DNA from: Cohnella sp. SGD-V74
GTDB lineage: Bacteria; Bacillota; Bacilli; Paenibacillales; Paenibacillaceae
Assembly (NCBI RefSeq): GCF_003001675.1
Contig: NZ_PVYW01000002.1
Location: 496,001-560,000 of the forward strand
Direction: 5' to 3'
DNA: 64,000 nucleotides
Below the pieces are notes generated by a model. The model searched no databases, had not been told where the DNA came from, and saw nothing but the letters and a program-made list of their open reading frames with translations. Below, one piece after another: positions 54,001-59,901 of this stretch (position 1 is the stretch's first letter; the number at the start of each line of letters is the position of its first letter). The translations under genes were made by a program, and so were the position numbers.

Positions 54001-55218
54001 GTCTCTGAACCACCCTTGGAAAATATATCCCTCTTTCGCCGGAGCTGGCAGGTGGCTTAACGTCTCCCCTTCCTGCACCGTCTGCGCAGCTACCGCCGAC
54101 CCTCCATTACTGTCGAAGCTCACCGTATAGTTGGCAATCCACTTCGCGTACAACGTCATATTACCCGTTACCACCTCTGCGAAGTCGTACGGCAGGGTCA
54201 GATCGGTGTCGCTGTACCAGCCGCCGAACGGATACCCTGATCTTGTCGGCACTTCAGGCAGAACAGCCACCGAGCCTTCCTGCACCGTCTGCGCAGCTAC
54301 CGCCGACCCGCCGTTGCTCTCGAACGTAAGCGTATACGTAGGGACATTGGGGTTGCCGCCTGTGTTTCCTCCGGTCGTTCCGCCGCCACCGCCGCCAGCT
54401 CCGGGCGTCGGCAGCCCTGCGCCGTTCGTCGTGCCATTATCCGTATCGGATGTTGGCGTCGGCGTCTCTTGATTCTGATTTTTCCACGCCTCCACAATCG
54501 CGTTGTTGCGCATGAAGAAAACAGCCGCTTCTGCACGAGTCGCCTGTTTATGTGGATTGAAATTGCCATTGCTGTCCCCGTCGAACAAACCCGCTTGCCA
54601 CAGCTTCACAACTGCATCCGTCGCCCAGGAAGACACGTTTGCAACATCACCCGGCTTCGTAGTTACAAGGTTGCTAGTTTGATAGGGAATCTGATAGCTT
54701 TCAAAGTATCGCAAAGTCAGCGTCGCCATCTGTTCCCGGGATACGGTTGCATCGGGAGAAAAGTTCCGGACGCCCGTGCCGGAAGTAATCCCCTTCTTAA
54801 CCGCCCACTCTACATATGGCGCATACCAAATGCCCGCCGGCACGTCGGCAAAGCTCGAGGCGGAATACTCGCCGACATCCACGCCGGCCATTCGTCCAAG
54901 CGCCGTCACATACATGGCGCGCGTCATCGTTCCCTTAGGGGAGAAGGCGCCCCCGCCCGTTCCGCCGAATATACCATTCTTCCGGACATAGACGGCCGCA
55001 TCGTAGAACCAGTCCGTTGGTCTCACATCCTGGAATCCGCTTGATTCGGCCGCCGCCACCTGTTGCACCGACAGCTCGGGCACTATCGCCTGCTGTACCG
55101 GCAATTCGGCCGCCGACGCCTGCTGCACCGGCAGTGCGGTCACGATCATGCTGACGATCAGCATCCACGCCAAAATTCGTGATGTTAACTTCCATTCCCG
55201 TTTTGTTGTCTTCTTCAC
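48028..55218 (-). CDS. Giant SLH-anchored surface protein with InlB-type repeats
   Basis: The 2396 residues begin with a signal peptide (cut near Ala36), then three decapeptide repeats (LPVQQASAAE, LPVQQAIVPE, LSVQQVAAAE), three S-layer homology domains (about 61-105, 120-165, 188-235; ITSGTGVRNFSPDATVSREQ), a Gly/Pro linker, two InlB B-repeats (YTLTFESNGGSAV...GWYSDTDL), a unique region of about 900 residues, nine more B-repeats broken by two MucBP-like modules, and a C-terminal beta-propeller-like part with repeats such as VPYIVYRNNS and VMKYEGGSW. The SLH domains should bind pyruvylated wall polymers, leaving the repeats as a stalk for adhesion or polysaccharide binding. GTG 55218 follows AGAAGGGA. 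Confidence 0.93.
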   Translation of the reverse strand: MKKTTKREWKLTSRILAWMLIVSMIVTALPVQQASAAELPVQQAIVPELSVQQVAAAESSGFQDVRPTDWFYDAAVYVRKNGIFGGTGGGAFSPKGTMTRAMYVTALGRMAGVDVGEYSASSFADVPAGIWYAPYVEWAVKKGITSGTGVRNFSPDATVSREQMATLTLRYFESYQIPYQTSNLVTTKPGDVANVSSWATDAVVKLWQAGLFDGDSNGNFNPHKQATRAEAAVFFMRNNAIVEAWKNQNQETPTPTSDTDNGTTNGAGLPTPGAGGGGGGTTGGNTGGNPNVPTYTLTFESNGGSAVAAQTVQEGSVAVLPEVPTRSGYPFGGWYSDTDLTLPYDFAEVVTGNMTLYAKWIANYTVSFDSNGGSAVAAQTVQEGETLSHLPAPAKEGYIFQGWFRDSGLSLIFTESSTVTDNTQLYAKYIDHVSNAVQSTPIYSVLDVAPSFTIDIEDATGSLTASGVQARMTFEDTSDPDFTGITVTGANGLFTLAAEGGRFTEGHTYQLTLTDDNLSFQGQDATTSIYVFSVAKEEVMNVPLNPNMIYLPFAHVTNMMLDGAEVGSPAIPLITTTVGDSENGLAAANGGSGTFSYSGSSEIQVGAVVAIYEGVRPDLRTVDTTGAADGAVAYVRITAISGSSYTYVHADAEQVLFRPDVLPVSVDADTDEDPNNHSITVPHTVMNYSDSMYAALGLSELTTVDVGDFIAFYEGELVNGGSQLLIGYGRITSITPVAEMDIITYVDVTEADIDHAFDIYQQRAIEGEELLSDEEIAQLEDQIEQQAIASGFVDQAADYLSALAMETDAFKTQMEVKMLAANGAGKVSVENLTVVAALGTRVNHIAGQSSGVSATLQIGADIVIRIHEESDLVIHMTGTFLQEITLNLGIDGGTDWGKACVWILCVPYPKDYRITANLDAYTYTGINITAEIATVAHDKLQEALGDWDGAHNGGVLSNVRDIATEIKALIDGVQDTGVDAESLKAQYQEMMENETDWVPLIKKKLFEKSVRVVMGIVEVNFTAEFVVSANVNLTIGADFNYTTAKRYSATVHVLGFRGTSNTVSLPGDGNYQFTFYVMGTIGLRAGVLLELKAGVGSVKLNSIGVSIEAGAYVNLWGYFYYQLKRLNGEQTTRSMGALYVEIGIYLETAIGAQLGDGLLSGSIPVYENTWPLYTVGEQRNVTDFAYPQDEAPELNLAGSASSLTVPKMLFEMSMFDLKTGGTDTQTYDASRFDIQVDHANFKYDPATRKIEVLNTNSPLSKGNLVITWKGAPLSFGSEPLKRTIPVTWRIRAGEYVLQLDPQNGGVTEVIVGAPNTAISAATPVYPGYTFDGWYTEAVDGAITTIPGQMPAADLHLYAHWTANTNTPYTVEHYLIEPNSRSATSSAYTEVLTGTTDTEILIDSDRFKDQGYANGTSSGSTIKGDGSAVVRVDYYPTNRTMTFNLNYAGAPAASITALFGKNIAARIPVPTRPGYTFAGWSPEAPSLMPTSDTTYTATWTARANTPYKVVYLKQNIASDTYTVADTESYYGITGAEANLTNVTMKSYPGFRFDDEVPGTVLARTIAGDGTTVLKVYYTRDAHTMTVDYNGSGVATKVIEVPLGATISLGTPTRQGYAFAGWLPTPPATMPAEDVQFTAQWTLNEYTVSFDSNGGSAVNAQTVGYGFQAEEPTEPTKNDWVFGGWYSDGALTSVYDFATQVTGDFTLYAQWLRSYTVSFDSKGGSPVADQQVNDGAKAVAPVAPTLEDHVFSGWYRDETFTTVYDFTTEVVTGNLELYAKWTMDQKTTYTVSFESNGGSTVEDQTVNEGAVATAPPAPTLLGHTFGGWYSDSGWTSPYGFTAGVTGDLTLYAKWTKNSYTVSFTSDGGSLVSSQSVDYGDTAAKPADPTRSGHAFSGWYRDAGHSQAYSFTTPVTGNVTLYAKWIATYTVSFESNGGSAVDAQTVNEGTAAAAPANPIRSGHAFGGWYSDSSLSEAYSFTTPVAGNITLYAKWTENSYTVSFDSNGGSVVNSQTVSPGNKAAVPSDPTWRGYRFDGWYVDLNEGMPVYDFNTAVTEDLTLYAKWTLSLWQNVGDTVGQVFEFKSALDSRGTPYVAGALDGTVYVMKYDGGAWINIGSFAGERNQLEFALDNEDVPYIVYRHRGISELAVLKYDASTETWANVGANALQSFTNNPSLAFDGDNVPYLAYVHGDGSPERIRVVKYNGTNWVDVAGGESLVSGWLPPIIKFSKGNILYLYQEVMYGDATVSKYENGAWVTVSNLGELNHQALSFALDPNDVPYIVYRNNSTMSVIRYNVGSNNWDTIGMIATGNNWKTDSNLAFDSTGTPYVVYGYGNKATVMKYEGGSWTLVGNANFTETAAYQTGMTIDSRDSVYVFYVDNVPLGIPVNLTVMKHDSGK

Positions 55219-55277
55219 ACCCGCTCATCCCTTCTCGTAACCTGCCCACAGGAAAATGATGTCGATTTTCTCCTCTC

Positions 55278-55331
55278 ATTCTAGCAAGCAGGCGGGATCG
55301 CTTGTGAATTGTAAAGAAAACTTTAAGTTCG
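55278..55331 (-). promoter_or_regulatory. Activator box and promoter of the giant surface-protein gene
   Basis: On the minus strand CTTAAAG-TTTT-CTTTACA (55327-55310) is followed after 26 bases by the -10 TAGAAT (55283-55278), again without a -35. The box ends 92 bases before the start codon, exactly as at the 133-residue gene. The rest of 55219-55518 holds only a GC hairpin (CCCGCC/GGCGGG near 55385-55402) and the leader of the next gene. Confidence 0.75.
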
Positions 55332-55518
55332 TGCTTGCAATGCGCTTCTGCCAACCGGAGTGACAGCTCGAGAACGTCAAATAGCCCCCGCCAAACGGCG
55401 GGAGCAGACTATCGCGGGAAGCAGGCCTCCTGGACGAACTCGTAATCTCCCGTTCACGCTCCGTTCATAATGCGCGGCTACATTGATAGGGAAAACCAAT
55501 GCAAGGAGAGAAATCCTC

Positions 55519-55908
55519 ATGACCGCATACAGCAAATGGTTGATCCGCATGGCGGCTTTGTACTCGTTGATCGGCGCATTGATTGGAGCGGATATGGCCG
55601 GCCGGGAAGACTATGCGATGATTCCCGTTCACGCGCACATTCTCGTTGTCGGCTGGCTGACCCTTTTCGCTTACGGAATCTTCTATTCCGTCTTCAAGAA
55701 CGTTCGCATGGTCAGAACGGCCAAGCTTCAAGCCTGGACCGCTCTGCTCGGGGGAGGACTCATGCCGCTGGGCATGCTTGCCTACTACAAAGCGGAAAAT
55801 ACGGCGACGCTACTCGCATTCATCGTCCCGGCATCCGTTCTGCTTGTTGGCATTGCGCTGTTTGTCGTCGTTTTGTTTTTCGACAAGCAATTGTTCGCGC
55901 AGAAATAA
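55519..55908 (+). CDS. Small membrane protein with an HAH helix motif
   Basis: The 129-residue protein has four predicted membrane helices (about 8-28, 38-62, 72-93, 98-122). The second contains MIPVHAHILVVGWLTLFAYG, a pattern like the heme-ligand helix of small oxidase-subunit-I-like proteins; whether it binds heme is unknown. ATG 55519 follows AAGGAG, and the frame from 55483 lacks a site. It is convergent with the SDR gene and has no evident operon partner. Confidence 0.8.
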   Translation: MTAYSKWLIRMAALYSLIGALIGADMAGREDYAMIPVHAHILVVGWLTLFAYGIFYSVFKNVRMVRTAKLQAWTALLGGGLMPLGMLAYYKAENTATLLAFIVPASVLLVGIALFVVVLFFDKQLFAQK

Positions 55909-55924
55909 TTCGAACTCCCCGCCG

Positions 55925-56692
55925 CTACAGCTCCGCCGTCATTCCTCCGTCGGCGACGAGCGTCGAGCCGGTCATGAACGAATTGTCGGGGCTGGCCGCG
56001 AAGAAGACGACCGAGGCGATCTCCTCGGGCCGGCCGACCCGGCCGATCGGCTGCGAATCGTCCCACTGCTTCATGATTTCTTCCTTGGGCGTATCCAGGT
56101 TCTTGACGCTGCTCTCCAGCATCTGCGTGTGGACCGCTCCCGGAAGCACCGTGTTCGCCCGGATGTTCATCTTGGCGTAGTCCAGCGCGATAGCCCGCGT
56201 CAGTCCGGCTATTCCGGCCTTCGAAGCGGCGTAGGCGGAATAGCCGTCCAGCGTGGCGAGCGCGTGGACGGAGCTGACGTTAACGATTGCCCCGCCCCCT
56301 TGCTCCAGCATCGCCGGAACGACTTCCCGGCAGAACAGGAATACGGACGTCAAATTGTTCGTGATAACTCCATTCCACTCATCCAAACTCATGTCCGTCA
56401 ACCGGACTTGCGGGCAGACGGCCGCATTGTTGACCAGCACGTCGATCCGGCCGAACTCGGCCAGCGTTTCCCGAACGACCCGCTTCACGTCCGCTTCGGA
56501 GGCAACGTTCGCGGCCTTGGCCGCGGCGCGCCCGCCCTGCGTGACGATCTCCGCGGCGACAGCTTCCACTTTGGCCGCCGTGCGCCCCACGACGACGACG
56601 CTCGCTCCCGCTTCGGCGAACTTCTTGGCGACCGCCCGTCCGATGCCGCTTCCTCCTCCGGTCACGATGACCGTTTTGTTTTCCCAGCTCAT
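55925..56692 (-). CDS. Short-chain dehydrogenase/reductase
   Basis: The 255-residue protein is a classical SDR that oxidises or reduces an alcohol or carbonyl with NAD(P). It shows TGGGSGIGRA (11-20), the NNAAV motif, the catalytic Ser in IVNVSSVHA, YSAYAASK with the Tyr and Lys, and the PG motif in NTVLPGAVHT. The length is typical. The substrate is not evident. A decayed GntR regulator gene stands divergent to it and was probably its former controller. Confidence 0.93.
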   Translation of the reverse strand: MSWENKTVIVTGGGSGIGRAVAKKFAEAGASVVVVGRTAAKVEAVAAEIVTQGGRAAAKAANVASEADVKRVVRETLAEFGRIDVLVNNAAVCPQVRLTDMSLDEWNGVITNNLTSVFLFCREVVPAMLEQGGGAIVNVSSVHALATLDGYSAYAASKAGIAGLTRAIALDYAKMNIRANTVLPGAVHTQMLESSVKNLDTPKEEIMKQWDDSQPIGRVGRPEEIASVVFFAASPDNSFMTGSTLVADGGMTAEL

Positions 56693-56772
56693 GCTTGCAC
56701 CTCGCAGGTTCAGATTAGATCGTCGACAAATACGTTTCGCGCGAATGGCGATTTATAGAGCAAGAAATATAG

Positions 56773-57249
56773 CTCGAGCTGGAAGGCTACGTCCGCATCG
56801 CGCCCAAACACGGCGTCATTCTGCTCGACTCCTCGTCCAAGCGGGTCGGGGATTTGCTGGAGACGATCGTCTCGATGGCTCTCTTCTCCGTCAGCTTCTC
56901 CTGGAACGACAAAGCAGACGAGCGCACCCTCTGCGCCCGCCTGCTGTCGCAACAATATCGCTCGATCCCCCGGGACGATCCGGAACGAGCCTCCGCCCTG
57001 GCCGCCTTCGACTACGAGCTGTTCCGTACGCTCATCTCCCTGGCCAGCAACGAGGAGATGGACGGAACGTTCCGCACCGCGGCTTCCCGGTTGTTCTGGA
57101 ACCGGAACGCCGAGCGCTGGAAGTCCCTTCACGCCCGGGAAACATCCGAGCGGCTGGAACGTCTGCTTGCCGCACTGGAGCAGAACGCCGAAACGTTCAG
57201 GGAAGCCTTATTCGCATATATGCATATACTTAAACGCAGCTGGCTGTAG
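56773..57249 (+). pseudogene. Decayed GntR-family regulator (FCD type), 5' part lost
   Basis: The frame reads LELEGYVRIAPKHGVILLD, the wing of a GntR helix-turn-helix, then a helical FCD-like domain (DLLETIVSMALFSVSF, FDYELFRTLISLASNEEMDG, ending FAYMHILKRSWL). A TAG at 56770-56772 stands directly before it. Further upstream DKYVSREW in the same frame resembles the recognition helix, but the segment between is garbled and no start with a ribosome site exists. The remaining frame with TTG at 56854 would lack the DNA-binding part, so I call it broken. Confidence 0.7.
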
Positions 57250-57315
57250 AGCGGCAACTCTCATCCGTCCAGGCTGTTTTCGTTCATCGGTATTGAGGCT
57301 CCCGCTCCGCGGGCT

Positions 57316-57861
57316 TTACGGCTTGGACACCGATACGAGAAGCTCGTTTGCCCCGGAGACGACCGTCACTTCGGGCGGCAGCTCCAGGTCCCTCACGAAC
57401 AGCGTATCCCCGATTTCCATCGCGCCAATGTCCAGCTCGACCGAGGACGGCAAGTCCTTCGGCAAGGCTTCCACTTCCACGTACGGGTCTTGAACCTGCA
57501 CGATGCCTCCCGACTTCGTTCCGACCGGAGTGCCTTTGAGCTTCACCGGAAGCTTCGTGCGCACAATCTCGTTCGTCTGAACAAGCTGAAAGTCGACGTG
57601 AAGAAGCGAGCGGGTGACCGGGTCGCGATGAAGATCTTCCAACAGCACCGTCAGCGAGCTCTCGCCCTCCACTTGCAACTCGATGAAGCCGGAAGCCCCT
57701 TGCTTCAACCATTTCTCGAACTGTTTCGTTGAAATATGAATGACTTCGTTGATCGCGTTTTTGCCGAATACGACGCCCGGCAGCCGTCCCTCCTTGCGTA
57801 AATTCCGCAGTCCGGAAGTGTTTAACCGCGGACGTTTCTCCGCTTGAATGCATGCAGCCAT
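57316..57861 (-). CDS. ctc: 50S ribosomal protein L25, general stress protein Ctc
   Basis: The 181-residue protein joins the 5S rRNA-binding L25 domain (about 5-92: RNLRKEGRLPGVVFGK, DPVTRSLLHVDFQ) to the C-terminal TL5/CTC beta domain (about 100-180: VKLKGTPVGTKSGGIVQ, DLPSSVELDIGAMEIGDTLF). In Bacillus the orthologue is a sigma-B-controlled stress protein of the large ribosomal subunit. It is monocistronic here, away from its usual neighbours prs and pth, so it may be a second, stress-type copy. Confidence 0.95.
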   Translation of the reverse strand: MAACIQAEKRPRLNTSGLRNLRKEGRLPGVVFGKNAINEVIHISTKQFEKWLKQGASGFIELQVEGESSLTVLLEDLHRDPVTRSLLHVDFQLVQTNEIVRTKLPVKLKGTPVGTKSGGIVQVQDPYVEVEALPKDLPSSVELDIGAMEIGDTLFVRDLELPPEVTVVSGANELLVSVSKP

Positions 57862-58020
57862 GCTCTATCCTCTCCTCTATATGAGTGATCTTAGCGCTTT
57901 ACCGGCAGCCGTCCGATCTCCCCTGGACGGGGACAAATAGAGAAACATAGCATCACGACCTCCATGTCCTTTCGGAATGATAGGGATACATTAAATGTAA
58001 AAACCCGCAAATATAGACGA

Positions 58021-58052
58021 AGGCACCCCACTCTGGAAGGAGTGGAATGCCT
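58021..58052 (-). terminator. Hairpin behind the two-component kinase gene
   Basis: AGGCACCCCACTC (58021-58033) pairs with GAGTGGAATGCCT (58040-58052) with two mismatches. It lies 20 bases past the stop; no strong T-run follows. The rest of 57862-58071 holds no feature that I can name. Confidence 0.5.
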
Positions 58053-58071
58053 ATGGGTTTCCTACACCATA

Positions 58072-59109
58072 TCATACAATCTCGGCTGTGTCGACCGGCA
58101 GGAAAAGCGAGAACACACTCCCCCGGCCCGGCTCCGAAGATACCTTCACGTAACCGCCCTGCTCCGCCAAAATTTTACGCGCCAAGTACAGGCCGACGCC
58201 GACGCCCGGCGTATCGGACGAGGAGGCCCCCCGGAAAAACCGCTGGAACACCTTGGCAAGCTCGGCTTCGGGAATGCCGCGTCCGTTGTCGGCGACGTCG
58301 ATTCGGGCGAACATCTCGTACCGTTCGACGGTCACCTTGATGCTGCCGCCAGCGGGGGTATATTTGATCGCGTTGTCCAGCACGTTGCCGATCGCCTCGC
58401 CCGTCCACTTCGCGTCATGAAGCAGTTGAACGGACCGACTCCCCTCCAACGCGATCTCCAGTTCCTTCTCTTCCGCCGAAGGATAAGCCGTCTTGATCGC
58501 CGCCAGCACCGTATCGGCAACGTTCCCCCTCTCCGCGCGAATCTCGATGATTCCGCTCTCCAGCCGGGAGATTTTCACCAGACTGTCCATAAGCCACGTC
58601 AGCTTCTCCGTCTGATCCCGCATAATTCGGGCAAACTCCGTTCTTTTGTCCGGAGGCAGCGATTCGTCCGCCAGCAGCCCGTTATACATATTCAGATTGG
58701 CGAGCGGCGTCCGAAGCTGGTGGGTAATGTCCGTAATGAGCGATTTCATCTCCTCGCCCTCTTCCTTGTACCGAAGCTTCTGCATCCTTAAAATGCCCGA
58801 CAGCTTCAGCACCTGATCCTGCAGCTTGGAGAGCAGATTGTCCTCGGAGACGGGGAATTGCTGCTTGTCCTGCCCGTCGATCAGCGACTGCACGGTCAGC
58901 GACAGCTTGTCCAGAATCTCTATCATCCTCGAGCGCAGCGACAGCAAGTAGCCCGCGAAAATAGCAGCCGTCGCCAGGACGAATGCCGCCGCCCCCCACC
59001 AAATCTCCTTGTCCGCCCGAGAGCAGGCGAGAACGGCAAAAAACGCGCCGCAAGCGAGCGCGTACAATGCCGAACATACGATAATGATGCGGACAAAGGA
59101 GCTTCTCAT
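58072..59109 (-). CDS. Sensor histidine kinase of the ABC exporter module
   Basis: The 345-residue protein has two membrane helices (about 7-30 and 37-58) with almost no extracellular loop, then HisKA with the phospho-acceptor His in ITDITHQLRTPLANLN and HATPase (LDNAIKYTPAGG, DNGRGIPEAE, GVGVGLYLARKI). Kinases without an outer sensor domain commonly sense through a partner ABC permease, and such a permease is encoded two genes upstream. Its start lies 3 bases behind the regulator stop. Confidence 0.92.
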   Translation of the reverse strand: MRSSFVRIIIVCSALYALACGAFFAVLACSRADKEIWWGAAAFVLATAAIFAGYLLSLRSRMIEILDKLSLTVQSLIDGQDKQQFPVSEDNLLSKLQDQVLKLSGILRMQKLRYKEEGEEMKSLITDITHQLRTPLANLNMYNGLLADESLPPDKRTEFARIMRDQTEKLTWLMDSLVKISRLESGIIEIRAERGNVADTVLAAIKTAYPSAEEKELEIALEGSRSVQLLHDAKWTGEAIGNVLDNAIKYTPAGGSIKVTVERYEMFARIDVADNGRGIPEAELAKVFQRFFRGASSSDTPGVGVGLYLARKILAEQGGYVKVSSEPGRGSVFSLFLPVDTAEIV

Positions 59110-59112
59110 CGT

Positions 59113-59790
59113 CTAGTCTCCCCAGGTATAGCCGATTCCGAACACGGTTTTGACGAAGCGCGGCCGCTTCGGATCGTTCTCGATTTTGCTTCGCAATCTC
59201 TTGATCGTCACGCTGAGCGTATTCTCGTCCACGAAGTTGCCCCCCGCGTCCCACAGCTTCTCCAGAAGAACGTCCCGCGTCAGCACCTGGTTGCGGTTCT
59301 GGGTCAGCGCAGCAAGCAGCTTGAATTCGTTCGTCGTCAGCTTGAGCTCTTGGCCGCTCTTGAACACTTTCATTTTATCATAATGAATCGTCAATTCTTG
59401 GTATGCGAACAGCGCTCCATGGTCTCCGCTCCCGCCTCTGCGAAGCACGGCCTTCACCCTCTCGCGGAGCACGGCCATGCTGAACGGCTTGGCCATGTAA
59501 TCGTCCGCTCCGAGCTTAAAGCCGAGCACCATGTCCTTCTCGGTATCGTTGGCCGTCAGAAAAACGATCGGAATGTCCGAGGTGGCGCGGACGGCCGAGC
59601 ACAGCTCCTTTCCCGGGCGATCGGGGAGGTTGACGTCGAGCAGGATCAGGTGAATTTCGCGGCTGCGGAAAGCAGCCAGCCCTTCCTCGCAGGAGTAAGC
59701 CGATACGATCTCATAGTGGTCCGCCCCGAGCGCGTACGCCAACCCTTCGTTTAGAGGACGATCGTCTTCCACGATCAAGATCGTCGCCAT
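59113..59790 (-). CDS. OmpR-type response regulator of the ABC exporter module
   Basis: The 225 residues comprise a receiver domain (ILIVEDDRPLNEG; Asp52 in LILLDVNLPDRPG; KPFSMA) and a winged helix (EFKLLAALTQNRNQVLTRDV, TLSVTIKRLRSKIENDP, VKTVFGIGYTWGD). ATG 59790 is used rather than ATG 59802 because GGAG is well spaced from it. It is coupled to its kinase and follows the exporter genes, whose expression it probably controls. Confidence 0.93.
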   Translation of the reverse strand: MATILIVEDDRPLNEGLAYALGADHYEIVSAYSCEEGLAAFRSREIHLILLDVNLPDRPGKELCSAVRATSDIPIVFLTANDTEKDMVLGFKLGADDYMAKPFSMAVLRERVKAVLRRGGSGDHGALFAYQELTIHYDKMKVFKSGQELKLTTNEFKLLAALTQNRNQVLTRDVLLEKLWDAGGNFVDENTLSVTIKRLRSKIENDPKRPRFVKTVFGIGYTWGD

Positions 59791-59901
59791 TCGAATCTCC
59801 ATCCTTCCTTGCGGAGCCCTCTCGGAACCGGGGCAGCGTTTAGTCCCTCTTCGTCGAGCCGTTGCGTTGGACCTCTTCGTTCAACCGTTGCACTTCTTCG
59901 C

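Noticed and set aside
49000-54400. The repeated DNA inside the giant surface gene as a separate repeat locus
   Set aside because: The repetition follows protein B-repeats of about 70 residues in frame and is explained by the coding sequence.
56854-57249. A stand-alone 131-residue gene starting at TTG 56854
   Set aside because: The frame continues upstream into GntR wing sequence up to a TAG at 56770, so it is better explained as a decayed regulator.
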